Assembly: GCA_017469935.1 (NCBI GenBank)
Contig: JAFUFL010000044.1
Span: forward strand, 39,264-103,263
DNA: 64,000 nt
From: Lachnospiraceae bacterium
Lineage (GTDB): Bacteria; Bacillota; Clostridia; Lachnospirales; Lachnospiraceae
Reading direction: 5' to 3'
The notes under the pieces are model-generated. The model was not told the origin of the DNA and did no database searches. It saw only the letters and a program-made list of their open reading frames with translations. The translations under genes were made by a program, and so were the position numbers. This document shows, piece by piece, positions 42,744-52,291 of the stretch (positions are counted from its first letter, which is position 1; each line of letters begins with the position of its first letter).

Positions 42744-42807
42744 CTTTCTTTACCTCCCTTTATTCATCTGTAAACATTGCCTGAGCTGCAAAGCTTCGGA
42801 ATATGAC

Positions 42808-43311
42808 TTATTTCGAGACTTTTACGAACACCGCATCCGCACTGTTCTTTGAATCCTGCCAGCGGAGTTTCTCGCCTTCCTTCAGCAGGGCGCCGCTGGT
42901 CTTCTCCTCACCGGAAATCGTCTCCTGATCCTTGTCGTCCCAGGTGTGAACGTAGTATTCTCCGTCCTCATAAGTCAGCATACCGGAAGTCTCATCATAG
43001 GTTCCGCTGATTTCCCAGGTAGACGCTTCTTTGGCACCTGATGACCAGTTGATCATAATGTGGTAAGTTCCGGTCTCGGCTTTTTCGATCTCCATCGTTG
43101 CGCGCTGGCTGACCTCGTCCTGCCAGCTTCCGGTCAGGTCCATCTCACCTGTGAAATCGCCCAGAATTTCCTCCTGCGTTCCGACTGCTTCACTGACTGC
43201 TTCCTTCGCGGTCTCCACTGTTCCTGCCGCATCTTCCTGCTTTTTGCCGCACGCCGAAATGGCCAGCATACTAATGATAAGAGCTCCCGTAATCAGATAC
43301 TTTATTTTCAT
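42808..43311 (-). CDS. Hypothetical lipoprotein
   Basis: The ATG at 43311 follows AAGGAGG and gives 167 residues. The signal peptide ends with ISAC-GKK. The mature part has an Ala/Glu/Val linker, then a beta-rich domain (ITHM-like alternation: LTGSWQDEVSQRATMEIEK, YEDGEYYVHTW). It may be a lipocalin-like or binding protein. The family is not recognised and the partners are unknown. It starts about 80 bases after the sbcC stop on the same strand. Confidence 0.65.
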   Translation of the reverse strand: MKIKYLITGALIISMLAISACGKKQEDAAGTVETAKEAVSEAVGTQEEILGDFTGEMDLTGSWQDEVSQRATMEIEKAETGTYHIMINWSSGAKEASTWEISGTYDETSGMLTYEDGEYYVHTWDDKDQETISGEEKTSGALLKEGEKLRWQDSKNSADAVFVKVSK

Positions 43312-43391
43312 TTTTTTCCTCCTTGTTATGTTTTTACCTGCTGTGTACCTGGTCTTTTTTTCTCTCCGGTGTAGGATTATATCCACCTGAG

Positions 43392-46300
43392 TCATACAAC
43401 AATCTCTATTTTGCTGCCGCCCGATTTTTCTTTGGTGACAACGATCTGCTTATCAATTTTACTCTTCAGCTCGGCAACATGCGAGATAATTCCCACAAGG
43501 CGATTGCTCTCGGACAGAGCCATGAGCGTCTGGATTGCCTGGCGAAGGGATTCTTCATCCAGAGAACCAAATCCTTCATCCACAAACATGGTATCAAGCC
43601 TTATTCCTCCTGCCGATGACTGAATCTCGTCCGAGAGGCCCAGTGCAAGGGACAGCGAAGCTTTAAAGGACTCTCCTCCGGAAAGGGTTTTTACACTGCG
43701 TTCCGTTCCGTTGTAATGGTCGAGGACATCCAGTTCCAATCCGCTCTGAGACTGGTTGCTGTCCGCGGTTTTCCGCCGGCGAAGTTCATACTGATTGTTT
43801 GACATGGCAAGGAGACGTCTGTTGGCGCGTGTAATGATCCGGTCGAAATATGTTGTCTGGACATATGTTTCGAGCATGATCTTCTCTTTTCCCGTCAGCT
43901 TTCCGTTTGCAGTGTCAGATAGCGCCTTAACCCACTGATACCGACGCTCAAGTTTCAAAAGTTCTTCTATTCCTTTTTTTACATGTTTCAGGATTTCCGT
44001 GTTGGTGTTCAAACGGCTGAAGACCTGCTTTTCCTTCTCACTGTCATTCTCGCTGCGTTCTTTCAGGCTCTGCTGTTCTGCAAGCAGTTTTTCTTTCTCC
44101 GGTTTTTCTTTTTCCGAAATCTGCTTCTTCAACTGTTCAATGCGGGCTTTTCTTTCTGCAAGGTCTGTCTTTCCGGCATCGTAGGCATCTCTTGCTTTTT
44201 TAATGGCATCTTCCAGGCTTTCCTTTTCGGCCTTGTCCTTCGACTGCTGTTCCCTGGCTTCCTTTTCACTGGAAAACTGAAGATCTTTGGAATAGGTGTC
44301 GATCTCTGTCTGCCTGCTTTTCTGCTTCGCGGAGAGCTCGTCAACCAATTTCGTCTGTTCGCTGAGCTCCGACTCCCGCTTTTTAAGCGCTTCTTCAACC
44401 TGAGGAAGGTATTCGTCCAGTTCCTTCTTTCTTTTCAGCCGGGCATCCTCTTTTCGGATATCTTCTTCTAACAGTGACAGGTTCAGCTGCTCAGCTTCTA
44501 CTTCTTTCTTCGTTTTGGAGATGATCTGCGGAAGATCTGTCAGCTCTTCTTCGGAAAGCGACAGAAGCATCCGCATCTGGGAGAGCTGTCCGTCCATATG
44601 GCTTACTTCATCTTTACAGGAAGTAAAAGCTTCCTGTGCCTGAACAAGCCTTTCTCTGATCGCATCCCGCTCCGAGGACATTTTTTCTTTTGCCTTTTCT
44701 GCGTCATTCCGGTTCGGATAATGAAGCTTTGAGACGAAATCCTTGAGCTGTGCTTCCAGAGCTTCTTTGCGAACTCCCAGGGTGGTTATTTCTTTTTCCA
44801 GGCTCTGAATAGTATCCTGGCTCACGGTGAATTTTTCATTGAGAGCGGGAAGTAACTCCTCAATCCGGGCTTTTCTGGAGATCCTGTTATTCTGTTCCAC
44901 CAGCTGAGCGGTCAGGGATTCGATCGATTCACGGATTTCTTTTCCCAGTTCAGCAACACGCATTTGTACATCTTCAAAGAAACACTCGCTGAATAGTTCC
45001 TCGATCAGAACTCCGGCTTCTTCCTGCTTTGCCTTCTTGGAAAAGCCGATTTCGCCCGCTTTCCGGCTTGCCGCTTCTTCTGCTTCCTTATCCTTTTTGG
45101 CTTTCTTTTCAGCTCTTTCCAATTCCGCTTCCGTAGGGGCTTCGGGAGATTTGCATGCCGGCAGGGGATGCTCCGTGGATCCGCAGACAGGACACGGTTC
45201 TCCGGGGCGCAAAGTCTCTGCTAAAAGCCCTGCCTGTTCATTCAGAAAAGCGCGATGCATCTGCTGATATATGCGCTGGCTGTCATCTGCGGCCGCGGCC
45301 GCCTTATTATAGCTCTTTTGCGCTCTGTCATGCTGCTCGCTCAGCTCATTATAGTCTTCCAGTATCTCCTGAAGTTTCTTAAGGTGCTGTTCCTTGTCCT
45401 TCTGCTCTTTCAACTGTCCCGTGATCTTCTCGCGGCTGACATCTGCATCTGCAAGATCCCGCAGTTCTTTTTCACTTTCCTCCAAATTTTTCCTGCAGGC
45501 GTCACGTTTTACGGTTTCCTTCTCTTTCAGGGAAACGGCCTTTTTAAGCTTCGCGGTTATCCCGTCAAGTTCCGGACGTAATCTTTCAAGTTTTTCGTAT
45601 TCCGGCAGTTCTGTCTCGATCTGTGCGATCGCTTTTTGAAGTGCTTCCGCCTCTGCCTGTTTTTCCTGTGCTTCTATAAGCGCAGCATTTAATAAGGCCA
45701 GATTCTCCCCCTTCTCACGCCTGATCTTAGATAACCTTTCAAAGCTTCTCGCCTTTTCATAGTACTCATTCAGCTCTTCAAGTTTGTTTTTTCTCTCTCT
45801 TTTCTTTCCTTCCAGCCGCTCTTTATGTTCTCCCGCATCTTCAAGGGCGGTTCGTTCACTGCGCATGTTTTCCAGTGTTTCACGAGCCCTCGTCACGGCA
45901 TTATTTGCCGATGCTTTTTTATTCTCTTCACGTAAAAGGTTCCCTGCGCCCTGCTCCTGCTCTTTCCTCAGCACGTCTCTCCGCTCGTACTTAGGAAACA
46001 GGGAATTACTTGCGGCAATCACTTCTATAAGTCGGTCGATCCTCGGCTGACTCTCTTTTGCGGTATCCCATTCTTCCTTCTTCTTTGCTGTTTCATTCTC
46101 TTTCACCGAAAGCTCTGTCTCTTGTTTTTTCAGCTCAGCGCACCATTTCTCAAGCTGCTCCGCCTGCTGCAGCTCTCCCTGAATGGATTCAAGCCTGTGT
46201 TTTGTTTCGCTGATCCTGATATTGAGTTTTTCCTGAATACTTTCATCTTCACGGATCATCTCATCGAGAAGGACAATCGCATCCTCTCTGCGCAGTTTTC

Positions 46301-46982
46301 CATCCCTTGCCTTATTTGCCTCCAATAAAAGAGAGGACTCTTCGGAGCATTTGATACCGCTCAGATACTGATCCAGACTCTTCTTTTTATCATCACACTT
46401 TCCGTTAAGATCACGTGTTTCCTCCCAGAGTTTATTCTGAAAGAACTGGTAGTATTTTGTCTCGAAGATCTGACGGAAAATAGTCTGTCGTTCCCTGGTG
46501 TCTGCCAAAAGGAGTTTAAGGAAATCCCCCTGCGCAATCATGGCGATCTGTGTAAACTGATTGCGGTCGATCCCCATGATTTCCTGTATTTTGTCCTTTA
46601 CCTCACTCCTTTTTGTGAGTGGTTTGTCTCCATCGGGCAGGATCAGCTCTACGCCTGCCTTCTTGGCGGTCTTTCTGTTCGGACGGCTGTATTCAGGGTT
46701 TCGCCGAATTGTGTATTCTTTTCCGCGATAAAGAAATGTCAGAACAACTTCTGTAGGAGTCTCAGGTGCTGCATATTTTGACCGAAACATCCCGGAATCA
46801 CGAATATCTCCGCTTGCTTCCCCATATAAGGCATATGTAATACCGTCAAAAATCGTTGTCTTTCCTGCGCCGGTATCACCGGTGATCAGATATATGCCGC
46901 TCTTACCCAATTTTTCAAAATCCACCACGGTGCGGTCGGCATACGGACCGAAAGCAGACATTTCCAAACGGACAGGTCTCAT
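43392..46982 (-). CDS. sbcC: SbcCD nuclease, ATPase subunit SbcC
   Basis: The ATG at 46982 (MRPVRLEMSAFGPYAD) gives 1196 residues. Walker A is GDTGAGKTT (about 35-43). Two long coiled-coil arms flank the zinc hook CPVC (about residue 597). The signature TLSGGES (about 1097) and Walker B FVDEGFGSLD (about 1134) close the ATPase head. With SbcD it opens and cuts hairpins and protein-blocked DNA ends. The start overlaps the sbcD stop by four bases (ATGA). Confidence 0.95.
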   Translation of the reverse strand: MRPVRLEMSAFGPYADRTVVDFEKLGKSGIYLITGDTGAGKTTIFDGITYALYGEASGDIRDSGMFRSKYAAPETPTEVVLTFLYRGKEYTIRRNPEYSRPNRKTAKKAGVELILPDGDKPLTKRSEVKDKIQEIMGIDRNQFTQIAMIAQGDFLKLLLADTRERQTIFRQIFETKYYQFFQNKLWEETRDLNGKCDDKKKSLDQYLSGIKCSEESSLLLEANKARDGKLRREDAIVLLDEMIREDESIQEKLNIRISETKHRLESIQGELQQAEQLEKWCAELKKQETELSVKENETAKKKEEWDTAKESQPRIDRLIEVIAASNSLFPKYERRDVLRKEQEQGAGNLLREENKKASANNAVTRARETLENMRSERTALEDAGEHKERLEGKKRERKNKLEELNEYYEKARSFERLSKIRREKGENLALLNAALIEAQEKQAEAEALQKAIAQIETELPEYEKLERLRPELDGITAKLKKAVSLKEKETVKRDACRKNLEESEKELRDLADADVSREKITGQLKEQKDKEQHLKKLQEILEDYNELSEQHDRAQKSYNKAAAAADDSQRIYQQMHRAFLNEQAGLLAETLRPGEPCPVCGSTEHPLPACKSPEAPTEAELERAEKKAKKDKEAEEAASRKAGEIGFSKKAKQEEAGVLIEELFSECFFEDVQMRVAELGKEIRESIESLTAQLVEQNNRISRKARIEELLPALNEKFTVSQDTIQSLEKEITTLGVRKEALEAQLKDFVSKLHYPNRNDAEKAKEKMSSERDAIRERLVQAQEAFTSCKDEVSHMDGQLSQMRMLLSLSEEELTDLPQIISKTKKEVEAEQLNLSLLEEDIRKEDARLKRKKELDEYLPQVEEALKKRESELSEQTKLVDELSAKQKSRQTEIDTYSKDLQFSSEKEAREQQSKDKAEKESLEDAIKKARDAYDAGKTDLAERKARIEQLKKQISEKEKPEKEKLLAEQQSLKERSENDSEKEKQVFSRLNTNTEILKHVKKGIEELLKLERRYQWVKALSDTANGKLTGKEKIMLETYVQTTYFDRIITRANRRLLAMSNNQYELRRRKTADSNQSQSGLELDVLDHYNGTERSVKTLSGGESFKASLSLALGLSDEIQSSAGGIRLDTMFVDEGFGSLDEESLRQAIQTLMALSESNRLVGIISHVAELKSKIDKQIVVTKEKSGGSKIEIVV

Positions 46983-48115
46983 ATCTTTTCCTCCCAAATC
47001 TTCTCCATGATCTCTCTGGTAAAAGCCTTCTGTTCATCGCTCATTGGCCGCCCGTTCTGCTGTTCGTAAAACTCCTCAAAAAGAACGAGCGGGGATTTGT
47101 GCTCAATATCCTCAAGGTCTGACAGCATCCCTTCGGATCTGGTACGGCTGTTGTTGTAGTCCAGATACATCAGATAGGGGTAAATGTTGCGGAGCTTTCC
47201 GATTGCATCCGGGACATCCTCTTCATCCGTAAGTGTGATATGAATATAGTCCTCGACATTAGTCCCCTCATAATTGGGGCGGTATGTCAATTCATCATAA
47301 GTGCCTTCGATCTCGCGCATATCCCGAAGCGGATGCAAGGGGACCGTGCGGACTGAAAGATCCTCTTTTTCCCCGATTTCTATAATTGTGACGGATTTTT
47401 CCTGCTTAGCTTCGGAAAAAGAGTATTTTAACGGTGTTCCGCAATAGCGGATACGCTCACTCCCGATATTCTGCGGGCTATGGATATGTCCAAGCGCTAC
47501 ATAATCAAATCCGGCAAAAACTGCAGCGTCCACATTGTCGGTACCCCCCACTGAAATCTCCTCCGAGTCTGAACGCACAGCTCCGGTAACGAACTGGTGG
47601 GTGACAAGAATGTTTCTCTCTGACTGATCGATATGCAGGGCTTCAACGGCTACGCGGAGGGCCTCATTATAACTATCAATCTGTATGTCCGGATTAAAAC
47701 GGCGCACATGCGCAGGCTTAATAAAGGGAAGCAGATAGACATTTACCGGGCCGTGCTCGTCTGTAAGTACGATCGGTTTAACCGCACCATCATACACCGG
47801 TGACAGGTAAATCCCTGTTGAGGCGATCAGCCGGGATGCAAAAGCAAGCCGCTCGGGAGAATCATGATTTCCACTGATCAGAAATACCTCGAGTTTGCGG
47901 CGCGAAAGCCGGAAAAGGAATTCATCCAATAACTCTACTGCTTCGGTCGAAGGTATGCTTTTATCATAGACATCTCCGGCGATCAGGACAGCATCCGGAG
48001 TCTCATCGTCGATCACTTTCAGAATCTCTTCCAAAATGTACTTCTGATCCTCCAGCAGGTTGTAGTCATAAATCCGTTTCCCGAGATGAAGGTCGGAAAG
48101 ATGTATGAATTTCAT
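46979..48115 (-). CDS. sbcD: SbcCD nuclease, nuclease subunit SbcD
   Basis: The ATG at 48115 (MKFIHLSDLHLG) follows GGAGG and gives 378 residues. Mre11-type metal motifs are SDLHLG (7-12), GDVYD (about 51), GNHD (about 81) and GHIH (about 176). It supplies the manganese-dependent nuclease of the SbcCD complex. It is coupled to sbcC through a four-base overlap. The spacer upstream holds two terminator-like hairpins that separate it from the hydrogenase operon. Confidence 0.95.
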   Translation of the reverse strand: MKFIHLSDLHLGKRIYDYNLLEDQKYILEEILKVIDDETPDAVLIAGDVYDKSIPSTEAVELLDEFLFRLSRRKLEVFLISGNHDSPERLAFASRLIASTGIYLSPVYDGAVKPIVLTDEHGPVNVYLLPFIKPAHVRRFNPDIQIDSYNEALRVAVEALHIDQSERNILVTHQFVTGAVRSDSEEISVGGTDNVDAAVFAGFDYVALGHIHSPQNIGSERIRYCGTPLKYSFSEAKQEKSVTIIEIGEKEDLSVRTVPLHPLRDMREIEGTYDELTYRPNYEGTNVEDYIHITLTDEEDVPDAIGKLRNIYPYLMYLDYNNSRTRSEGMLSDLEDIEHKSPLVLFEEFYEQQNGRPMSDEQKAFTREIMEKIWEEKI

Positions 48116-48277
48116 GTTTATTACCTCCATTAAGTGTTATCGGCTAATCCGCGGCCAGTTTTCTTTCCCGCACTTCGGGCATTTCATCGTTGCTTTTCTT
48201 CTCTCTCAGACTGTTCTGTCTTACTTTTGTCAGAACGGGATCACAGATATCCACAAAGTAAATTTTAACACAAAAAA

Positions 48278-48309
48278 GGACCACAGGCGCTTTAGTGTAC
48301 CTATGGTCC
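48278..48309. terminator. Terminator hairpin between hydrogenase and sbcDC operons
   Basis: GGACCACAGG (48278-48287) pairs with CCTATGGTCC (48300-48309), one mismatch. A6 and T6 tracts flank both sides, so it can act in either direction. Confidence 0.7.
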
Positions 48310-48449
48310 CTCTTTTTTCTGGACTATTCTTTTTCTCAGCCCATTTTATTCTAATTCCGTTATAAGTCTTATTTGCCGGATCTGACTTTAAAGGATTGAT
48401 CATTGAAAATCAGGGTTAAGCAGTGTAAAGCCAGGTGTTGAGCATAAGA

Positions 48450-48566
48450 TTAAGCAATTAAAATGGCCAGTTCGGCGGACCACCTCTTAGCAATCATTGC
48501 TCCTGCTTGTTTTCCCGCTTCCGCAATGCTGAAAAGGGGATTTGAAGAACGGAACCTGTATTCCAT
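48450..48566 (-). other. Possible 38-codon ORF in the spacer after the hydrogenase genes
   Basis: An ATG at 48566 with GGGGG upstream opens 38 codons (EAGKQAGAMIAKRW in the middle). Its first codons lie in a hairpin, and the frame is short. The rest of 48116-48626 shows only hairpins. Translation is uncertain. Confidence 0.2.
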
Positions 48567-48580
48567 TCTTCACATCCCCC
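48535..48580 (-). terminator. Likely terminator of the hydrogenase operon
   Basis: On the minus strand GGGGATGTGAAGAATGGAA pairs with TTCCGTTCTTCAAATCCCC (few mismatches), followed by TTTT. It lies about 50 bases after the hydrogenase stop codon. Confidence 0.65.
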
Positions 48581-48626
48581 TAAAGGTTTACACTATTTTG
48601 GCCCGATTCAGATCAAGCCATTCGCA

Positions 48627-50378
48627 TTACATCATGCCTCTCGCCGTATAGGTCGTATGAAGCAGGCTGTGAGCCTTGGCCTTGCCGGGCTTCTCGAGGA
48701 ACTCATCGTAGAGCATCTGTACGACAGGGCTCTCGTGCGAGCATCTGAGATCGTTGTCCTTGTCCGAATTGTAGAGGACTGCGGATCTGAGAGACTTGAG
48801 GTCCACATAGTTGCGGACGCTGTCGCTCTGTACGGGCTGGCCGCCGCCGTTGATGCAGCCGCCGGGACATGCCATGATCTCGATGAAGAGATAGTTCTTC
48901 TCTCCGCTCTTGACCATTTCCACGACCTTTCTGGCATTTGCCAGGCCGCTCGCTACACAGACGTCTACTTCCTGGCCGGCAATGCGGTAGGTCGCTTCCT
49001 TGATGCCGGGAACACCGCGGACATCCATGAAATCAACCTTCTCGTTGGTGCCGTCGAGGATGTTGGCAGCGGTACGAAGGGCCGCTTCCATAACACCGCC
49101 GGTCGCGCCGAAGATCTTGCCTGCGCCGGATGCGATCGCGAAAGGATTGTCAAACTCTTCGCCCTTAAGATCCTTGAAGGAAATGCCGGCGCCCTTGATC
49201 ATTCTGGACAGCTCTCTTGTGGTGATCGCCACATCCACGTCCGGAATGCCGCGGTTTCCGAGCTCAGGTCTGGAGACCTCGAACTTCTTGGCCGTGCAAG
49301 GGATCACGGAGACGACATACATATCCTTGGGATCGATATGATTCTTCTGGCAGTAGTAGCTCTTGAGGAGCGCGCCGAACATTCCCTGCGGAGATTTGCA
49401 GGTGGAAAGATTCGGGATCATCTCCGGATAGTAGTGCTCTACGAACTTGATCCAGCCGGGGCAGCAGGATGTGAACATGGGCAGCGGCGGCTTGTCGACC
49501 TTGTTGGAAGTGATACGGCTGATCAGCTCGTTTGCTTCCTCCATGATCGTAAGATCTGCCGTGACGTTCATGTTGAACACCTTTACGTCGCCCAGCATTC
49601 TGATGGCCTGAACCATCTTGTCTTCCACGTGGGTTCCCGGAGGCATGTCAAAACATTCCCCGAGCGTAGCTGCGATGGAAGGCGCCGTGAAGAACACGAC
49701 ATGCTTCTTGGGATCGGCAATGGCATCCCATACTTCGTCGATGTTGCTCTTCTCATACAGAGCGCCGACAGGACAGGAAACGATACACTGGCCGCAGCCG
49801 ACACAGGTTGTGGTATCCAGACCCTGGTCGAAGGGAGATCCGACACGAACGTCGAAGCCTCTTCGGATCTGGCCGATCGCGCCGATTCCCTGCACGTTGT
49901 TGCAGGTGGAGACGCAGCGCAGGCACTGGATGCACTTGTTGTTGTCGCGAACGACATAAGGCGTGGAGTCGTCGATCTCGTACTGAGGCTCTTCATCCTT
50001 GAAGTGATCTTCATCGATGCCGTAGTCGTAAGCCAGCTTCTGCAGTTCGCAGTGGTTACCTCTCACGCAGGAAAGACATTTCTTGTGGTGCGTGGAAAGG
50101 ATCAGCTCGATCGTGGTCTTTCTGGACGCGCGGACCGTCGCTGTGTTGGTGAGAACTTCCAGGCCCTCTTCTACAGGATAGGTGCAGGCCGCGGTGAGGC
50201 CGCGTCTTCCCTTGATCTCAACTACGCAGACGCGGCATGCGCCGATGCAGTTGATGTCCTTCAGATAACAGAGAGAAGGGATCTCGATGTTGACCGCTTT
50301 AGCTGCCTGAAGGACTGTGGTGCCCTCCGGGACAGTGACCGGAATATTATTAATCTTTAAATTGATCATTTTTTTCAT
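48627..50378 (-). CDS. hydA: [FeFe] hydrogenase catalytic subunit (HydA/HndD type)
   Basis: A 583-residue protein with AAGGAGG upstream. In order: an N-terminal [2Fe-2S] domain (CYLKDINCIGACRVC), a His-ligated cluster (HHKKCLSC), two [4Fe-4S] clusters (CIQCLRCVSTC, CVGCGQCIVSCP), then the H-cluster domain with TSCCPGW (about 303), IPCTAKKFE (about 357) and ACPGGCINGGGQP (about 500). The second H-cluster motif has Ile where Met is usual. It reduces protons or oxidises H2, exchanging electrons with HydB and ferredoxin. It is the last gene of hydC-hydB-hydA. Confidence 0.95.
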   Translation of the reverse strand: MKKMINLKINNIPVTVPEGTTVLQAAKAVNIEIPSLCYLKDINCIGACRVCVVEIKGRRGLTAACTYPVEEGLEVLTNTATVRASRKTTIELILSTHHKKCLSCVRGNHCELQKLAYDYGIDEDHFKDEEPQYEIDDSTPYVVRDNNKCIQCLRCVSTCNNVQGIGAIGQIRRGFDVRVGSPFDQGLDTTTCVGCGQCIVSCPVGALYEKSNIDEVWDAIADPKKHVVFFTAPSIAATLGECFDMPPGTHVEDKMVQAIRMLGDVKVFNMNVTADLTIMEEANELISRITSNKVDKPPLPMFTSCCPGWIKFVEHYYPEMIPNLSTCKSPQGMFGALLKSYYCQKNHIDPKDMYVVSVIPCTAKKFEVSRPELGNRGIPDVDVAITTRELSRMIKGAGISFKDLKGEEFDNPFAIASGAGKIFGATGGVMEAALRTAANILDGTNEKVDFMDVRGVPGIKEATYRIAGQEVDVCVASGLANARKVVEMVKSGEKNYLFIEIMACPGGCINGGGQPVQSDSVRNYVDLKSLRSAVLYNSDKDNDLRCSHESPVVQMLYDEFLEKPGKAKAHSLLHTTYTARGMM

Positions 50379-50392
50379 GTTCAGATCCCTCC

Positions 50393-52288
50393 TTAGTCCA
50401 TGTAGACTGCGCCGAACTTGCAGTTCTGCTTACAGAGTCCGCACTTGATGCAAACGTTCTTGTCAATATGGTGCGGCTCTTTCACCTTACCGCTGATGGC
50501 GCCGACAGGGCAGTTCCTTGAACAGAGCGTGCAGCCCTTGCACTTCTCGGGATCGATCACATAGTGCAGAAGGTCTTTACACTTCTTGGCCGCGCATCTC
50601 TTATCCTGAATGTGCTCGACATACTCCTCGCGGAAATATCTGAGTGTGGATACGACAGGGTTGGAAGCGGTCTGTCCCAGTGCGCAGAGGCAGGAGACCT
50701 TCATGTGTGCCGCCAGCTCCTCGATCTTGTCCAGCTCTTCCATCGTGGCGTTGCCCTTGGTGATATCGTCGAGCATGTGCAGAAGACGCTTTGTGCCGAT
50801 TCTGCAAGGAGAACATTTACCGCAGGATTCCTCGCAGGTGAACTCCAGATAGAACTTGGCGATATCGACCATGCAGGTGTCTTCGTCCATGATGATCAGT
50901 CCGCCCGAGCCCATCATAGAGCCAATCTTTGCAAGGCTCTCATAGTCAATGGGCGTATCAATGTGCACGGAAGGAATACATCCGCCGGAAGGACCGCCGG
51001 TCTGGGCCGCCTTGAACTTCTTGCCGTTCGGAATGCCGCCGCCGATTTCCTCGATGATCTCGCGCAGTGTCGTTCCCATTGGAACTTCCACGAGACCTAC
51101 GTTTGTGATCTTGCCGCCGAGTGCGAAAACCTTGGTTCCCTTGGAAGTCTCGGTTCCGATGGAGGAATACCACTCCGCACCCTTGCGGATGATCTGGGCC
51201 ACGTTGGCATAAGTCTCAACGTTGTTGAGAACGGTAGGCTTCTTGAAAAGACCTTCCACGGCGGGGAACGGAGGTCTGGGACGAGGTTCGCCGCGCTTGC
51301 CTTCGATGGAGGTCATCAGCGCTGTCTCCTCACCGCAGACGAATGCGCCTGCGCCCAGGCGGATCTCTACGTCGAAATTAAAGCCTGTTCCGAAGATATC
51401 CTTGCCGAGAAGTCCGTACTCTCTCGCCTGCTTGATTGCGATCTCAAGACGCTGTACGGCGATGGGATACTCGGCACGGACATAGACATAACCCTGGCTT
51501 GCGCCAATCGTATAACCGGCAATCGCCATTGCTTCCAGAACTGCGTGCGGATCGCCTTCCAAAATAGAGCGGTCCATGAAAGCGCCCGGGTCGCCTTCGT
51601 CGGCGTTGCAGCAGACATACTTGATGTCCGACTTGGTCGCTTTACAGAAAGCCCATTTTCTGCCGGTAGGGAAGCCCGCGCCGCCGCGGCCGCGAAGGCC
51701 GGAAGCCAGCATCACGTCGATGACCTGGTCCTGGGTCATGGATGTGAGCACTTTGTGGAGTGCCGCGTAGCCGTCCAGAGCGATATACTCCTCGATATTC
51801 TCGGGATCGATCACGCCGCAGTTGCGCAGCGCGATTCTCATCTGCTTGGCATAGAACTTAGTCTGGCTAAGAGGAAGGATCTCTCCGTCGTCATGAACCG
51901 TCTCAGGATACAGAAGATCCTTGCAGATCGATCCTTTGATAATGTGCTCGTCGATGATCCTCTTCGCTCCTTCGGGAGTCGTCTGGGAATAGAAAGCGCC
52001 TTCCGGATATACGATTACGACCGGGCCCAGTGCACAGAGGCCAAAACATCCCGTCTTGACGATCAGTACATCCTTCAGTCCCTTCTCTTTTACCTCGTTC
52101 TCCAGAGCCTCTACGACCTTGTGGCTGCCCGAAGAGGTACATCCTGTACCGCCGCAGACAAGGATCTGCTTGCGGTATGCGGTATGTGCCGCCATCTCCT
52201 CTGCCTTGGAAGCGACTAAGCGTCGGACCATGACCAGCTCTCTGTTCTTTTCCTTGATCTGCATGAGCTTTTCATATGTCATTGTCAT
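50393..52288 (-). CDS. hydB: Hydrogenase NADH-binding flavoprotein subunit (NuoF-like)
   Basis: A 631-residue protein. An N-terminal thioredoxin-like [2Fe-2S] domain (CGGTGCTSSGSHK and GCFGLC) is followed by the NuoF core with GRGGAGFPTG for FMN/NAD. Next come the cluster motif CGKCSPCRIG and a C-terminal double ferredoxin (CKGCTLCSRNCP, CIKCGLCKQNC). This four-part layout matches HydB of electron-bifurcating hydrogenases. It binds NAD(H) and FMN. GAGGAGG precedes the start, and HydC ends three bases upstream. Confidence 0.95.
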   Translation of the reverse strand: MTMTYEKLMQIKEKNRELVMVRRLVASKAEEMAAHTAYRKQILVCGGTGCTSSGSHKVVEALENEVKEKGLKDVLIVKTGCFGLCALGPVVIVYPEGAFYSQTTPEGAKRIIDEHIIKGSICKDLLYPETVHDDGEILPLSQTKFYAKQMRIALRNCGVIDPENIEEYIALDGYAALHKVLTSMTQDQVIDVMLASGLRGRGGAGFPTGRKWAFCKATKSDIKYVCCNADEGDPGAFMDRSILEGDPHAVLEAMAIAGYTIGASQGYVYVRAEYPIAVQRLEIAIKQAREYGLLGKDIFGTGFNFDVEIRLGAGAFVCGEETALMTSIEGKRGEPRPRPPFPAVEGLFKKPTVLNNVETYANVAQIIRKGAEWYSSIGTETSKGTKVFALGGKITNVGLVEVPMGTTLREIIEEIGGGIPNGKKFKAAQTGGPSGGCIPSVHIDTPIDYESLAKIGSMMGSGGLIIMDEDTCMVDIAKFYLEFTCEESCGKCSPCRIGTKRLLHMLDDITKGNATMEELDKIEELAAHMKVSCLCALGQTASNPVVSTLRYFREEYVEHIQDKRCAAKKCKDLLHYVIDPEKCKGCTLCSRNCPVGAISGKVKEPHHIDKNVCIKCGLCKQNCKFGAVYMD

Positions 52289-52291
52289 GGC

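Noticed and set aside
48657-52219. Frames of 551 and 567 codons on the plus strand across the hydrogenase genes
   Set aside because: They mirror hydA and hydB, which carry full cluster motifs and ribosome sites; the plus-strand versions show none.
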